The position numbers and the translations under genes were made by a program. A DNA stretch of 38,579 nt from Plantago elongata (taxonomy: Eukaryota; Streptophyta; Magnoliopsida; Lamiales; Plantaginaceae). Positions 21,474 to 34,825 of this stretch are shown one piece after another. Below the pieces are notes generated by a model. That model worked only from the letters and a program-made list of their open reading frames with translations. It made no database searches and was not told the origin of the DNA. The stretch's first letter is position 1. Each line of letters opens with the position of its first letter. The DNA lies in contig JAYMSP010000946.1 in assembly GCA_036897095.1 (NCBI GenBank), positions 1 to 38,579 of the forward strand, in the 5' to 3' direction.

Positions 21474-24400
21474 ATGAGAAGATCTTCAATGAAGTTTGGC
21501 GCGAAAACTTCACTGTACCTGGTCACGTCCACCGGTATCGCCGCCCTTGCTTACCAATCTTCCACGGTCGATCCGTCGTCCGGTTTCCTCAACGGCTTCG
21601 CTCGCTCCTCTCGTGCCGTTTTCACTGTAACTAGTTCTTCTTCTTCTGATTTTTCACTTTTCACCTTCGCGATTTTAACACATCCTTTCGATTTTCGAAT
21701 CTGGCAGTTCTCTTCGTGCGTCGTTGATTACAAGTATTCTCTGCGCGGTTTTCCCGCTGATTCGGATGAGTACCGGCTCTCCTTATCTGAGGTTCGGCTG
21801 ATTAGGTTTTCGATCTTCCTGTTCATTTGCTTCCTCCTGTTCTCTGGTAGTATTTGTTGTCTTCGATTGCGCCTTCGATACTTGATTTCAGTTCAGCTAT
21901 AGGTTTTGACAATTTATTGCATTGATAAATCACATTTAGCTTTGGGCATGGAAATTAAGGTATAGTGTAGAATAGAATGGAAATGAAGTAACGTGTGGAT
22001 TATGCTAAAAGTGGAAATAGAGGACTCGTATAAATGTTATGTGTAACATTTGGTCTAAGATGAAGAGAGTAGTTATTGCCACATAGAGAGGGAGCATATA
22101 GTGATTAGTGACTATAGATCACCCGAGACTAGTTCTGAATCTTTAGCTTGCAAACAATAGGCTAAAGTCTTTAGTACCAGTTTAGCTAATTAGGTTTTCC
22201 AATTTTCTGTTCAGCTGCTTTGTTCTCTGGTTTATGTTGTCTTCGATTGTGATTTCGATTACTTGATTTCAGTTCAGCTATAGGTTTTGGGCAATTTATT
22301 GCATTGATATGTCACATTTAGCTATGGGCATGGAAATTGAGGTGTAGGGTGAAATACAATGGAATTAAAGTGCACATTCGTGTAGATTATGCTAAAAATG
22401 GAAATAGAGGACTCGTATAAATGTTATACGTGACATTTAGTCTAAGACGGAGAGAGTAGTTTATATGTTGATTGTTGGCACATAGAGATCAGTGTTTAGA
22501 CTAGTTCTGAATCTATAGCTTGCAAACAATGGGCTAAAAGCCTTAGTATCGGTTTGGCGAATTAGGTTTTCCAATTTCCTGTTCATTTGGTTCCTCCTGT
22601 TCTATGGTATTTGTTGTCTTAATGAAAACTTGGATTGCAGTTTCCATTACTTGAATCCAAACAAGAGGATATGTATAGTATGTAAGTTCTGCAGTTTGAA
22701 TAAATCTAGAATGTAAATGTCCATGCACTGTTTACTTACTGAAAATGTTCATTTCTTCACCTACAATTGGTTATTGGTTTTTCCTGAACCACTTACACTG
22801 AGCGGAATTTTATTATTATTATTTTTAGTTATTCACGGTTCTTGCTGTTCTAGTCCATGTTCATGGTAGTTTGGCGGTGTTGTTTTACAAATCCAATGTG
22901 GGGGATAGAATTGTTTTGCTATTGAGCAAGGGTTTTACTAAGGCCGGTGTAGGAAAATTATCTTTGCATTGCTGACTTACATATTTTGCTTTTTAACTCT
23001 GGACTATTTTGTAGGTAAGGTTCAACCATCATTGTGTTTTTATACCAGTGAAGAGAGGTAGCCCGAGAGAGAGTTAGGAAGATTACTTGAAACAACTAAC
23101 AACTAATTTAGAGGCTGGATAAATTTATATTCTTCTCTATGTGGTTCTTATATCAAGAATTGGTAAGCCAAATTTGAATTTGAACTCATCCAGCAAGCTG
23201 ATTTTCTCTTACCTGAGCTATTAAAATTATACATGACTGGTTTAATGATGAAAGTTAAGTGGATTCTGGAAATGGTATGGTGAGAGTTCGCTATGGATCG
23301 ATTTGACTTCTGCTGAATTCGTGTCCCTTGGTTTGTGTTTAATTTTCCCGGCCTGTTTTAGATTCACTTAAGGTCGGCAAGGAGGATCTTAAGATTATGT
23401 GATACCAACAAAGGTTTCTATGTTAAAGCTGGTCAGTTTGTTGCAGCCATGCGCCAAGTTCCAAAAGAATACTCATCCACGCTTTCGTCTCTACAAGATC
23501 AGGTTTGAGATTTCTCATCCTTGAAGTTTTTGTATCTTCAACAAAGAAAAAGAAAAGAGATTATGGTGTTAAATTTTAACTAGATATCTCTTCTTGGATT
23601 CTTAAGGCGGTTCCGTGCAGTTTTGAGGCCGTAAAAAATGTTATCCGCAAGAGCCTGGGGAAGGACTTGACTGAGATGTAAGTTGTAAAGGTCAAGTCTC
23701 TTGAAAACACTGATCATATGGCCAGCTCACCTTGTAAGCAACTGAGGAAATCTCAGTTTTTATTGATCATAGGAGATAAATGATCTGTCTTATTTCACCA
23801 CTTCCTCTGCATGATTGTATTTCTGAATCCTTGGTTGGTTTTCAAGTTTAGATATGTCAAGAAATCTGTACGTCCTTCATGTTTGAATTCCCTCTGTCCT
23901 TGCTCATTTTATATATGATACCCACTTCAGTATTCAAGAAATTAGGAAATAGGAATCATTATAGTATTTTCTCTTGTTTTATTTAGAAGTTTTCATAATG
24001 TATATAGGTCAGCTGATAGGTCATTGATTGGATTTTTGTGCTATTGGATCCATGCTTTCAGATTTGTCCTGTTTGATGAGCAGCCTGTTGCTGCTGCTTC
24101 GATTGCTCAAGTACATCGTGCCGTTTTAAAAGATCATCAGGAAGTTGCAGTTAAGGTTCGTTTATGGATTATGCCTGTAGAAGGCTATTTTTCATTGTCT
24201 TATTATAAGGTCTGGGAATATATTGAACATGGTAGTATGAATCTTGTATGGAATGAAGATATAATTTTAGCAGCTTAAGGAATTCATGCTTTTAGTCCCT
24301 GATCATCTTTCACTACATTTATGTAATGGGGGCACTGTTTAATGTTCCCAACTTCCCATGCGTGATGATTGGAGTAACTTCTTAACCCCATTATGAATTT

Positions 24401-27400
24401 ATTTGCAGTTCTTGGACTCTAAGTTAGTAGCACTTATATTTGCAACAAACTATCTGCATTCATTTTTCTTTTGCATTGATTTATACGATTCTGATTCTGA
24501 GAATTTCTTTATGTACAATTGTACAAAGAACCTAAGAAGACCAAAAGCTCAGAATAAACAAGATTCCGTGGCATAATATTTTGGTCTTTCCTATAACAGA
24601 AGTTTTTCTTGTCCTTCGTCACCTTGAAACAAGGATGATGTATTTGCTACTTACTCTGTTATAGGATGATTCATGATTCATGGGGTTCTGATCATATATT
24701 GTTATGTCAATTACAGGTCCAATACCCAGGTTTAGATCTTCAGATGAAATATGATCTTGCAACCATGTCCTTCCTCTCACGATCAGTAGCATGGGTATGA
24801 TGAATGCCTTGTTAACTCAGTATGTCAGTACCCACCCCCCAACTCCACCAAAAAAGAAAGGAAACAAAAATGAATAAATGAATTAGTGTTACTATTTCGT
24901 AGTGCTTCATACTGATTTCCCATCAGTTCTAACTCATCCTGAACTTTAAAATCATGAAACTAATAAAATTTGCGCCAACAGAATATATTCCCTCGAACAA
25001 ATTTGAACTACTACAAGATTATGCCCATTCATTCTCTACCATATTGCCATGTATGCAAATTATATAGTTTTTCTGTCTTTATGCATTTCAAGTGTGCAAG
25101 AGCGAGCAGATAAAAGATCCAGACTAATCATGCTGCATGAGATTAACTCTGATCTGGTGTAATCTATGCATTCTTCATTAAATCTTGTCAGTGAATTGAT
25201 GTTAAGCACTATCTTCTATACGTAGCTGTAGCATATAGAGAGTCCATAGTTAGGTTGTTATGATAATATATTTTTAAGTCAGATTGAAGTGGAGCCCGTA
25301 ATTTACTGACCTATTATTATATTTATATCAAAATTAGCTAGTTTTGACAAGTGTTACATATACTTACAAAGCTTTGCTGCTGCTTTTTCCAGTTTTTTCC
25401 TGATTACAGGTTTTCATGGATGGTGACTGAATTTGAGAAGTCAATTGCTTCTGAACTTAGTGAGTTACAGTTTACTTCTTGCTATCAGTTTTCGCTACTT
25501 TAAACAAAATAATAAATTATTTGAGAGTACTATATACTCTTGAATAACATATTTTTTGCATGGTCTGATGACTCTGATCATTATTGTGATAAATATGTTA
25601 TACTGAATTAAGTGCACCTGAGGAGTCAATGAAGCTAGGTTACAATATAACAGAGCAGTTCTCCTTCCTTTCTCCAGTCTATGCACACGTTCTAAGTATC
25701 TAGTTAATTTTCCAAATTTCTTCACTGGAGATTTTGCATCTTGTTTGAATGGAAAGAGGAAATCCTATTACTGGGATATCAGTCTTGCTCTTGTATGATT
25801 ATGCCTCGGAAAGTTGCATCCTGGAAGATGTTAGATGCATAATTGCTTTTGTAGTAGAGTGTTTAAGTACCTATTTAGTTCCATTTTCAGTTCTGCACTT
25901 TCCCATCTAAAACTAAAGGAATCTCACTTCCTGTGTGACTAGATTGGGGGTATTATGAAAATAAAAACTGGTAATAGATAATCAGAAAGAAACTACAGAA
26001 TGCATGAACGGGTTCATTTAAATATAAATTTGTTGCCAAAGCCGAAAATATCATCGACTCTGTCCAGTTTTGCAATAAGTCATCTCTTACTGATTATTTA
26101 AGTTCTTTACCCTGAGCACCTGAGAATATTTCATTTTCAAATTTTGATCCTTCTTTTTTTTTGGTTTCGGAACAGTTTTAGCCTCATTGTTGATTTAACC
26201 TCTTAAGTATTCAGATTAATTTCTATATAAACTTTGAACCTCTTCTGTGGCCAGGTTGTTTCATATTGATTTGGTACTTCAAGTTCTTATATTATGTTGA
26301 TCTTCATGGTTTTGTTAAAGGCTGTTTTCTCAACTAATTTCCATCAGACATGGTGGGGCAACTAGTAGTCTAGAGATAATGTGAGAGAACTCATGTTGGT
26401 TTATTTGAGAACTCTCTCGGTTCTGCTTGAATGGTTTTTTCTCATGTTTCTGCCTAGATTTCATACAAGAGGCTCAAAACTCGGAACGAGCAGCCACAAA
26501 TTTCAAATTAAACCATACGATCAGAATCCCTCGTATCTACTGGGTATGCTACATCATGGGCATTTCATATGCATCAATCATCCACATTACATATGAGGAA
26601 CTATTGTTTCTCTACATTGAAGACATGTCTCTTTATTGAAATTTATTGGTCACTTGGAACTCACCATCATGTTAAATCTCCAGGATTTCACAAGTGAGAA
26701 GGTCCTGACAATGCAATTTTGCGAAGGAAAGAAGGTATACCAAAATCTGTTGTAGACTAAAAATTTTTAGGTGCCCCGTATAACTTCATATGTTACCTGA
26801 AATGGAAACTACCCTACACAAATAGTTAAATTTTTTACCTTCACACTAAAATTACTTTTTCCATCTTTAATTTTTCACCTAAAGATACGCCTCAACCTAA
26901 TATACGAAATTCTTCGGGACGGATGGAGTAAATTTTAACACTCTAGAGGGTGACAAGGTGATTAAGTGAGTAATTCTTGGAACAACCTTATAAAGTGCTT
27001 ACTCCAACTACTTGAGATAGGCCACCTAAGAAATTGTTACCTGTAAATCTGAGTTCTTAAGTCTGTATTTCCTACAGAGGGTTGCTGTTCATCAGATAAA
27101 AGATACTTATATTGAGTGATATTTTCCAGACTAGTCAAAGACTTGTTTGTCCACCCAAGCACATTTGCAAAAGTTAATTTTGTTCCTCTACTCTGGGAAA
27201 TTTAATGTCGATAATAGTGCATATTGTGAACTTAGCCAGGAGTACTTATGGAGGTTACTGTTAGACACAAGCTGTTCAAGGATGCGAGCTGTTTGGTTAT
27301 GCAGTCACTGGCGAGCCCATGTATGATCAAGTGGCATCAATTGATGCCACTGGATTTTGGGCTCAAGTTTACTAGTATACATCTATCCTTTTAATTACCA

Positions 27401-29858
27401 AAGGTCTTTCTTATTAAACTAAAAGTATTCTTTGTATTATGTTGTTTGATCACAATCAAATGTACAATTCCAAGTCAAATATATTGAGATATGTACATAT
27501 TAGTAAAAATACAAAAAATGTGTACGAATATATTATTAATATTGATATTTTTTCATACACAGAAATAACTTTTCTTAACAATATATAAATTTAATTTAAT
27601 TAGCAAATGAGTATTTTATTATAATATAGGCTCGTCTTTAAATAAATTATCTAAATAACATCGATTTCAATATTCAAAATTTCAAATATCTTTCTTTTTA
27701 GCTATTTTCAAAAAAATATCAAATGAACTACAATTAATTACTTCAACTCAAATATTATGAGTTTGATATATAGTACTCGTGAGAATATATAGTTTTTTTT
27801 ACATTTAATTTTGAGGCCTCTGACTAAATTTTCCGTGTTCGCCCCTGTATGCAGTTATCATTTTTTTCACTCCACTTAAATGTACAACTAACGGAAAAGC
27901 CCTTAGCTTTCAGGTAGATGACTTGGAGTTCTTTAAGGAAATGGGAATTAATCCTCATGAGGTTGGTTTTCTTGGAGGTTATATTCACTGATACAAAAAT
28001 TATGTGTTAAGCCTGTATAATGTATTGCCGTTGTCTTCAATTTTTCTTTCTTTCATGGTTTGTATTAGGTTGCAAAAGCGTTGGTAGAAGTTTTTGCTGA
28101 GATGATATTTGTGCATGGATTTTTGCACGGAGATCCACATCCTGGCAACATATTGGTTTGCCCCAAGGGACCGAATGGGTTTACTTTAGGTATGAGTTGA
28201 TTTTCTTCCAGCATTGTGTGTAATAGGAATATATGAACATGCTGAGTACTAATTTTCAAATCCATATTTTTTCATGACGTGAATGGATGTAGTCATCTTG
28301 GATCATGGGATCTACAAACAGTTGGATGAAGATTTCAGACGTAGCTATTGTTCCCTCTGGGAAGCTTTAATTCTATTAGACTCGCGGAGGATACAGGAGC
28401 TTGGTGAAACTTTTGGTGTTGGGAAGTACGCTAAGTACTTTCCTGTCATCTTTACCGGAAGAACCATCAACAGGTGATTTTTCTTTTACTATTTTTCATC
28501 TGTTGAGTATTGTTTTCTCCATTGCACTGTTGTAATTTGACGATTACTTTTTTTCCAGCTAGATAAGATGTATTTTTTAGTCTTGTGACTGGGTCTCAAA
28601 TAGTTTTCAAGGAACTAATGTGGTCTGGTATACAAAGCACTGAACAGGTGTTATGTGCTTGGGACATGGACATTGCCTGACAAGTAGAACCGCATCTAGT
28701 TGATGAGATCCCTTGATCTCTTTTGTGTTGTTCCTTTTGTGTTTTTAAATGCATACCTAAGCTACACTTGTTTTATTTTATCTGTGGAACTGATATTGAT
28801 CTTGCATGCAAATCCGCACAAGTAAATCTGCACTTGGGAGAGGAATGTCGCTTGAAGAGCAAAAACATATGAGGGAGGACTTGAAGTCTCTAAAAATGGA
28901 GGACATATCTTCGTTCATGGAATCATTGCCCCCTGACTTTCTTACCATACTACGAACTGAGTAAGGATCCTTCTTCTCGTTCAATTATTATGAAATGAGC
29001 GCAACTTTTATGCATCTGGTTTTTCTTCTCAGTGGGCTATTAAGATCTTTAATCAGCAAATTGGGTGCTCCTCAACGGTTAAGGCTACTGGCTTATGCTA
29101 AATGTGCATTGCATGGCAGCTCTCGTGTGGCAAGATCTAACTCAGGTGAAGCATGAAATAATTGTGATACTATTTCGTTAATTTATTAACCAAATGCATG
29201 CATAATAGGATACACTGTATGTACTACTCCTGAAGGAATAACATTTTTTAATTTGGGTAAGTAATCATAATGAAATACAGTATTACACAAATTGCTGTTG
29301 CATATAGTGCTCCAACTATTGCCAAGATTGGGTAGTAAAAGTGACACATCCGGTACTCTCTTGTAGTCTTAGATTTTACTCAGTTCTTCCTGCAGAGATA
29401 ATAAATATAGGAGCTGTTATTCTATATAGTGTCTGGATCTACTGATGCCTAATTGCCTATAACTTCTCATATGAACAAACAAATTTTCAGACTCTCGGAG
29501 GTACCTCATGTCCGGAGTTAAAACAAGCTTCAGATATATGCAAATTAGGTTTCTTCTTGGTAAGCAAGATGCTTTACAAACAACTTGTTAACTTGTGGAA
29601 GAAAATCAACATGACATCCATCTCCATTGTGCAGAAGTGATGGAGTTTGCTGCTTACGTGGATGACTTGAGACAGTTGTTGAATACAAGAGTTATACAAT
29701 ACATTTCATCTGCCCGAACTCTACTTCTGAAGCTAGGGCACCTTGTAATGGTAGGTTCATTAAACTCTGATTATCTGGGGTATGAACAAAGTGCAGGTGC
29801 ATTTTACCATGAGCATAATGAAAACCCTATTGCTTTTGCTTATATCAGCAGAATGTGA
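21474..29858 (+). CDS. ABC1/ADCK-type atypical kinase, aarF domain-containing (16 exons, about 532 aa)
   Basis: Exons: 21474-21626, 21708-21791, 23362-23502, 23607-23677, 24062-24155, 24717-24794, 25393-25459, 26458-26543, 26684-26734, 27914-27961, 28069-28189, 28293-28473, 28823-28960, 29033-29145, 29491-29559 and 29635 to the stop. Reading phase is kept at every junction. The product is a member of the UbiB/ABC1/ADCK family, linked to coenzyme Q and lipid homeostasis in mitochondria or plastids. Landmarks are the family-specific KxGQ motif (K101-Q104), the alanine-rich AAAS loop (160-163) that replaces the glycine-rich loop, the ATP lysine K181 in VAVK, the catalytic HGDPHPGN (311-318) and the metal-binding LDHG (334-337). 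It looks closest to the ADCK1 subgroup. The N-terminus has a hydrophobic stretch (about residues 13-27) and could be a mitochondrial signal anchor. The last exon is uncertain: reading through to TGA at 29856-29858 is simplest, but a GTAGGT donor after ATG29751 and an acceptor at 29848 would give another short tail ending at 29875. Confidence 0.93.
21792..22622. repeat. Tandem duplication inside intron 2 of the ABC1 kinase gene
   Basis: A unit of about 370-390 bp occurs twice, then a third partial copy of about 75 bp follows. Anchors are ATTAGGTTTTC at about 21802, 22190 and 22561, and CTTGATTTCAGTTCAGCTAT at about 21881 and 22263. GAGGACTCGTATAAATGTTA occurs at about 22020 and 22408. The first unit starts only a few bases after the exon 2 donor site. 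Confidence 0.85.
27298..27855. mobile_element. hAT-family non-autonomous element with 8-bp target duplication, in an ABC1 kinase intron
   Basis: The direct repeat TATGCAGT is at 27298-27305 and 27848-27855 and flanks a 542-bp insert. The insert starts CACTGGCGAGCCC and ends GTGTTCGCCCCTG, that is CAGGGGCGAACAC when reversed. These ends are imperfect inverted repeats of the CAGGGGCGGA type known from plant hAT elements, and 8 bp is the hAT duplication length. The insert is AT-rich and codes for nothing. It sits in intron 9 (26735-27913) and leaves both neighbouring exons and the splice sites intact. Confidence 0.85.
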
Positions 29859-29875
29859 ACCTGGTCACACCCTGA

Positions 29876-31263
29876 AGATGTCCCGTGTCAATATCTCCAA
29901 TGCTTGAAAAGGTGGATGATGTTCGGTCTGATGGCAACATATGGAATTCCATCACCTACAATAAGAAATGAAATTGATGCCAGAAATGCTGTCTTCACTA
30001 GATTTGATCTAGCATAGCATGATCCAAACGGATAATTGTACATAGTGATTTTCTGTGTAAATTCTTATATATCATCAACAAATACATTGCACATTGTACT
30101 CTACCAAATACGAACGTACAGATTGTCTTGTGAAATTCACAAGCAACGTATTCCTATAGCTTTGCAACTGGGAAAACTTACACCAATAAGATTCAATGTG
30201 CTATTCAACGAAAGGCACTAGTAGCCATTTTTGGCTTTTAATGACCAACTTGAATGCGATTCTACAACCATTTATGTATTACGTTGCCCAATTGAAACAG
30301 TAAAGGACATGTATTTATAATTCAGAGCTTGCAAACTAATATGCAAGACAAAATCGGGGTAAACAGAATATATCTGCAGAATCCTAGTCCAAGAAATTAT
30401 CCTATGCGCTAAAAAAACCTCAGGTATTTAACTCTCTACTGACCTGTGCCAGCCAACGATGCATTACCAGAGTTTTGGGGATGGTCTATCCGGAGGTGGG
30501 GGTGATAGAACCATTCAATCCTATTAGCTAAGCTAAGTTCAAGAGTTGGGATTTGGATCTTTAAGCATAGCTTTTCAGACAAGAACAATTGATTTGGATA
30601 ATGATCTCTATACATACTTGGTCCAAAAAACAAAACAAAATGGTGGCCTGGTGTTTCAAATTAATAGGCGGAAAAGGAAATAGAAGTCCCACACTGACCT
30701 GACTTGGGTGACATTTCCATATTCAAAATATCAAAGAGTCCCACATATCAGAAGCCAAGTGCATAACAAGTTCTCTTCTTTCGGATAAATATCTAGGTGA
30801 ATCAAAATTACAAGAATGGACCAGCTTGCACAACCAACCCCACAAAGATAGAGTATAGAATGGACCACTAACAATACCAATCAAGAACACCAAAAAAGCA
30901 ACCAATCAACAATAAAAGTTCACTTCACTTAAATTCATTGTCCATGCTTTCTTCTTAATGGCTTTGTGCCGGAATCATTAGCTGATAAATGTTTACCAAC
31001 AACTATTCTGTCAATCAAAACCGATAGACTCAGCAAAAGCTGCAAAATATAAGGTGAAGATAAATTATTGAAAAGACAATGCCTTCGAATAAGAAATCCT
31101 CCATTTCCAACATGAATATGCTGCTCATCTAAATGAAGGGCCAGAAGGAGGGATCCTCAACTGCAAATTCCGGAAGCAATTCGTAATAAGCAGCTAGATG
31201 AGAATAGAGATTGGATCATTGGATATAGTAGAAGGTGGAAAAAGTGTGCACATACAATTCCGC
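29876..31263. other. Convergent intergenic region between the ABC1 kinase and ICDH genes
   Basis: This stretch should hold the 3' untranslated regions of the two genes, which point at each other. I see no coding region or repeat element. Confidence 0.5.
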
Positions 31264-34200
31264 TCAACAAGAAAGTTTGGCTTTGAGCTCATCAGCGACT
31301 GCATCAATGAACTCCTCGGTGTTCAGATATGTGTCTCGGGAAAGCCTGCATCAAAAAGCACGTAATAATGTTAGTTATATGTTTTCTGCTTATATGTTCT
31401 TGAGAGTGAGGATTGATGGCTACTCACTTGGATCCATGGATGATAAGGGCAAGATCTTTGGTCATCTTTCCAGCTTCCACAACACCAATACATGCGGCTT
31501 CTAACTTCTCAGTGAACTCCAACAGTTTTGCGTTATCATCTAACTTGGCCCTGTAAATTTGCTTGCTCATCAGTTATTGGTTATCAAGTACATATGGAAG
31601 TAAGCCCTTACAAAAGTACCAGTATGCACTTAAATTGAATTTGTGTATCATTAGCAACTCTGTAGAATTCAAAATAGAATCGATCATTACCTGTGTGCAA
31701 GACCGCGAGTCCAGGCGAAGATTGATGCAATGCTGTTTGTGCTGGTTTCACCACCTTTCTGGTGAACCCTAAAGTGGCGTGTAACAGTACCATGAGCTGC
31801 TTCCGACTCAATGGTCTTACCATCAGGGCACACCTGAATTCAACCAAGCCTACTATCAGTTTCAAACCAACATACATACAAGATGCACACCAACAATATA
31901 CATGCTATTTCCCCCACTAGAAGTTCAAAATGGACATAACTCCAACCACTGGTCACATGGAGGTTAAAGAAAACAGGTTTAATTCAAGTGCCCTATTGGT
32001 AATATTTTTCAAATATATACAAACACAGAACTAGGCCCTCAAAATCTGTTATTTGACTCTTTGTAAATGCTACATGAAAAATCATTGTAGAACCCTGAAT
32101 AAAAATCAAACAAATCCCAAACAACTGTGAAAAACTAAAGGTTCATAGAGGAATTAGACGTACAAGAACTGAAGTCATCAGCCCAAGTGATCCAAATCCT
32201 GTGAAATGAAACAGAATATAGGAATTGGTTATAAGCATTCAAAATAGATATACAACACACACTATGTAACTTCATGCATTCTCATTGTACCAGAAGTCAG
32301 AACTCAGAAGCAAAATTGCCAAGATAAAGAAGTTCAGATCTTGCCATGCTTATGTACCTTGAGCTAAGAAATCACTCTGCACATCACCATCATAGTTCTT
32401 GCAAGCCCAGACATAACCTCCTTCACTCTTCAGAGCATATGCAACCATATCATCAATGAGACGGTGCTCGTACCTACAAGTTTACGTTATCATACATTGC
32501 AAAACCAACGAAGATTACAAAGAGAATCTGATGGAACTGGATGGTAAAAGAAATGTTGGTTTATTGAGAAACTCACCAGATGCCAGCTTCCTCGAACTTC
32601 GATTTCCAGCTGGCTTCATAAACTTCTTGGAATATGTCCTTGAATCTTTACACGGAAGAAGACAAATGAGATTTAGGTATCCAAAAGTTAATAACAGAAA
32701 GATGAAACAATGTAATGTTATTGAGAGGGATTAAAAGAATGGTATGAACACTACAATGGAGCAGAAAACAAATAGGTTCATAACATGCAACAAACCCATA
32801 ATTTTGTTTAAGGTCATACCTGCCATCGTATTTCTTTAGAATTGTATTCTTTGTGCTAAGATACAATGGCCACTTCTTCTGGAATGCGGTGTTCATGGAA
32901 GAATCGGCAAAGGAACGGATAGACTGTACCCCACATTTAGAGAATTACAAGTAAAAAAACATCAGCAACCGACAATTGTTTATAGCAATTCCAAACTACA
33001 TAAGATTTTGCAAAGCTAACCTCATCCGTGTTGTACATAGCCAATGCAACGCCACCCTCACCAGTGAAGTTGTAGACCTCAAACTCTGTGCTCTCATCCT
33101 TTCCTTCTGGAACTGCATACAAGTTAAACATTGTTATAAGAATATGGGATAGATAGATCACTACTCAAGAAAATCATGATCTATATTTTGTAAAGAGGAG
33201 ATAACATTAAATTATTAATACGTACCAAAAACCATTTTAAGCTTTCCAGGTCCTTTAATGACAGCATCAGTTGCTCGGTACTGGTCCCCAAAGGCATGCC
33301 TTCCAATACATATTGGCTTGGTCCATCCTGAAAAACAGAGATGACCAATTAGAATAATTTATATTACATTAACTGCAGATATACGTCTCACTCAATAGAC
33401 TTAGAGCATACCTGGGACAAGGCGAGGGACATTTTTGCACATAATTGGTTCTCTAAAGACCGTTCCTGCAAGTGAAAGCCAATCATAATGGAGTTAAACC
33501 ATCAGACAGTTCACCTTAAGCATTTTCAAGTAACAAAACACTGAATGGTTGGCTTACCGTTCAAAATGTTCCTGATTGTGCCATTTGGACTTCTCCACAT
33601 GCTCTTGAGGCCAAATTCCTTGACACGAGCTTCATCTGCAAACAAAGAATACCTTATCTTAGAACTTCATTTCATGTTTAAAGTAAGATGGATGCATTCA
33701 ATAATACATTCAAAAATCTTCGTATGCATACCTGGAGTGATTGTTGCACACTTGATAGCAACATTATACCTGTGAATAATTAACATGTAGTTAGACATTG
33801 AAGCATGGGAGTTAAGCAATTTACTCTTATACTAATGCATAGGAATCATTAAATTAAAACCATCACAAACATCATGTTTATGTCCATATGTGCTGAATGA
33901 CATTGGCACCCACACTAATTGAGAAAAGAAATAACACAAAAAACAAGAACAATAACAACTAAAACCAATAATCTACAGGACTGAGCATCTTCAGAGCAGT
34001 AAAAGGAGAGATTACATACTTGAGAGTAGCTTCTGCACTTTCAACAGTAACTTTATCATCAGTGGCATCACGGTGAGGAAGGCCGAGATCGAAGTACTTG
34101 ATATCCAACTCCACAAAGGGGAAAATCAACTATAAACCAAACACAACAATCCATTAAGGACAAACAAAAACAAATGGACTCAAAGGTTGACAGTCAATCA

Positions 34201-34825
34201 CAAACCAAAACACATTTAGAGTAATTAAGCAGGAACAGGGAGCTTATCAAATACCTTGTCTTTGATAAATGTCCAAATCACCCTGGTCATCTCATCACCT
34301 AAAAATTGAAGGGAAACATCAATATCTCTTCATTAACAAAATCGAAAACGATTACGAATCACTATATAAGCTAATCAGCAGCGATGAAGAATATTCAACA
34401 ATAAAGCAAAAAGAGATACACAAAAAGGTTGAATCTTTACTACTTCACTTTCTAACCAAGATTAAAATTTTAAGCTCGATCTTTACTCCGATTTACAACA
34501 AACCAATGAAAACCAACACAGACTCAGACGGAAAATAACCACGATCAGACTCGAAAACATCACAAACAGATCAATACAGTAAAATGGTCCCATTTCTCCT
34601 AGAGATACACAAAAAGGTCGAATCTTTACTACTTCACTTCCTAACCAAGATTAAACTTTTAAGCTCATACTCTAATCTTTAACCCGATTTACAACAAACC
34701 AGTGAAATCCAACAAAAACACAGATGAAATAACAACGATCAGACTCGAAAACATCGTAAACAGATCTGAATCATACCGTCCATCTCAACGATGGGGTTAG
34801 CCACCTTGATCTTTTCGAACGCCAT
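31264..34825 (-). CDS. ICDH: Cytosolic NADP-dependent isocitrate dehydrogenase (15 exons, 412 aa)
   Basis: In transcript order the exons are 34825-34777, 34298-34255, 34129-34020, 33769-33732, 33635-33558, 33465-33412, 33327-33226, 33112-33021, 32923-32820, 32645-32577, 32473-32358, 32198-32164, 31833-31691, 31550-31428 and 31345-31264. They join to 412 residues, the usual length of the cytosolic enzyme. It oxidises isocitrate to 2-oxoglutarate and CO2 while reducing NADP, supplying carbon skeletons for nitrogen assimilation and cytosolic NADPH. The start [20 protein letters not shown] has no transit peptide, which argues against a plastid or mitochondrial isoform. SPNGTIRN holds the substrate-binding Ser and Asn, YDGDVQSD carries metal-binding aspartates, and AAHGTVTRH is the NADP-binding stretch. 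All introns seen are GT-AG. The C-terminus KAKLSC is not a peroxisomal signal. I find no lesion. Confidence 0.97.
34412..34767. repeat. Tandem duplication in intron 1 of ICDH
   Basis: Two copies about 189 bp apart start AGAGATACACAAAAAGGT (34412 and 34601) and end GATCAGACTCGAAAACATC (to about 34572 and 34767). The second copy has a few small insertions. The duplication lies directly after the first coding exon, so it enlarges the leader intron. Confidence 0.85.

Noticed and set aside
26895..26935. GGGACGGATGGAGTA motif in intron 9 of the kinase gene, like a Stowaway right end
   Set aside because: I could find no matching left end upstream, so it is not reported as an element.
34269..34538. 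89-codon forward open frame inside ICDH intron 1
   Set aside because: It lies antisense in an intron, overlaps the tandem duplication and resembles no known protein.
12706..34825. GAD and ICDH as a metabolic gene cluster around 2-oxoglutarate and GABA
   Set aside because: They are 15 kb apart with an unrelated kinase gene between them. Both are housekeeping genes, and nothing in the sequence shows co-regulation.
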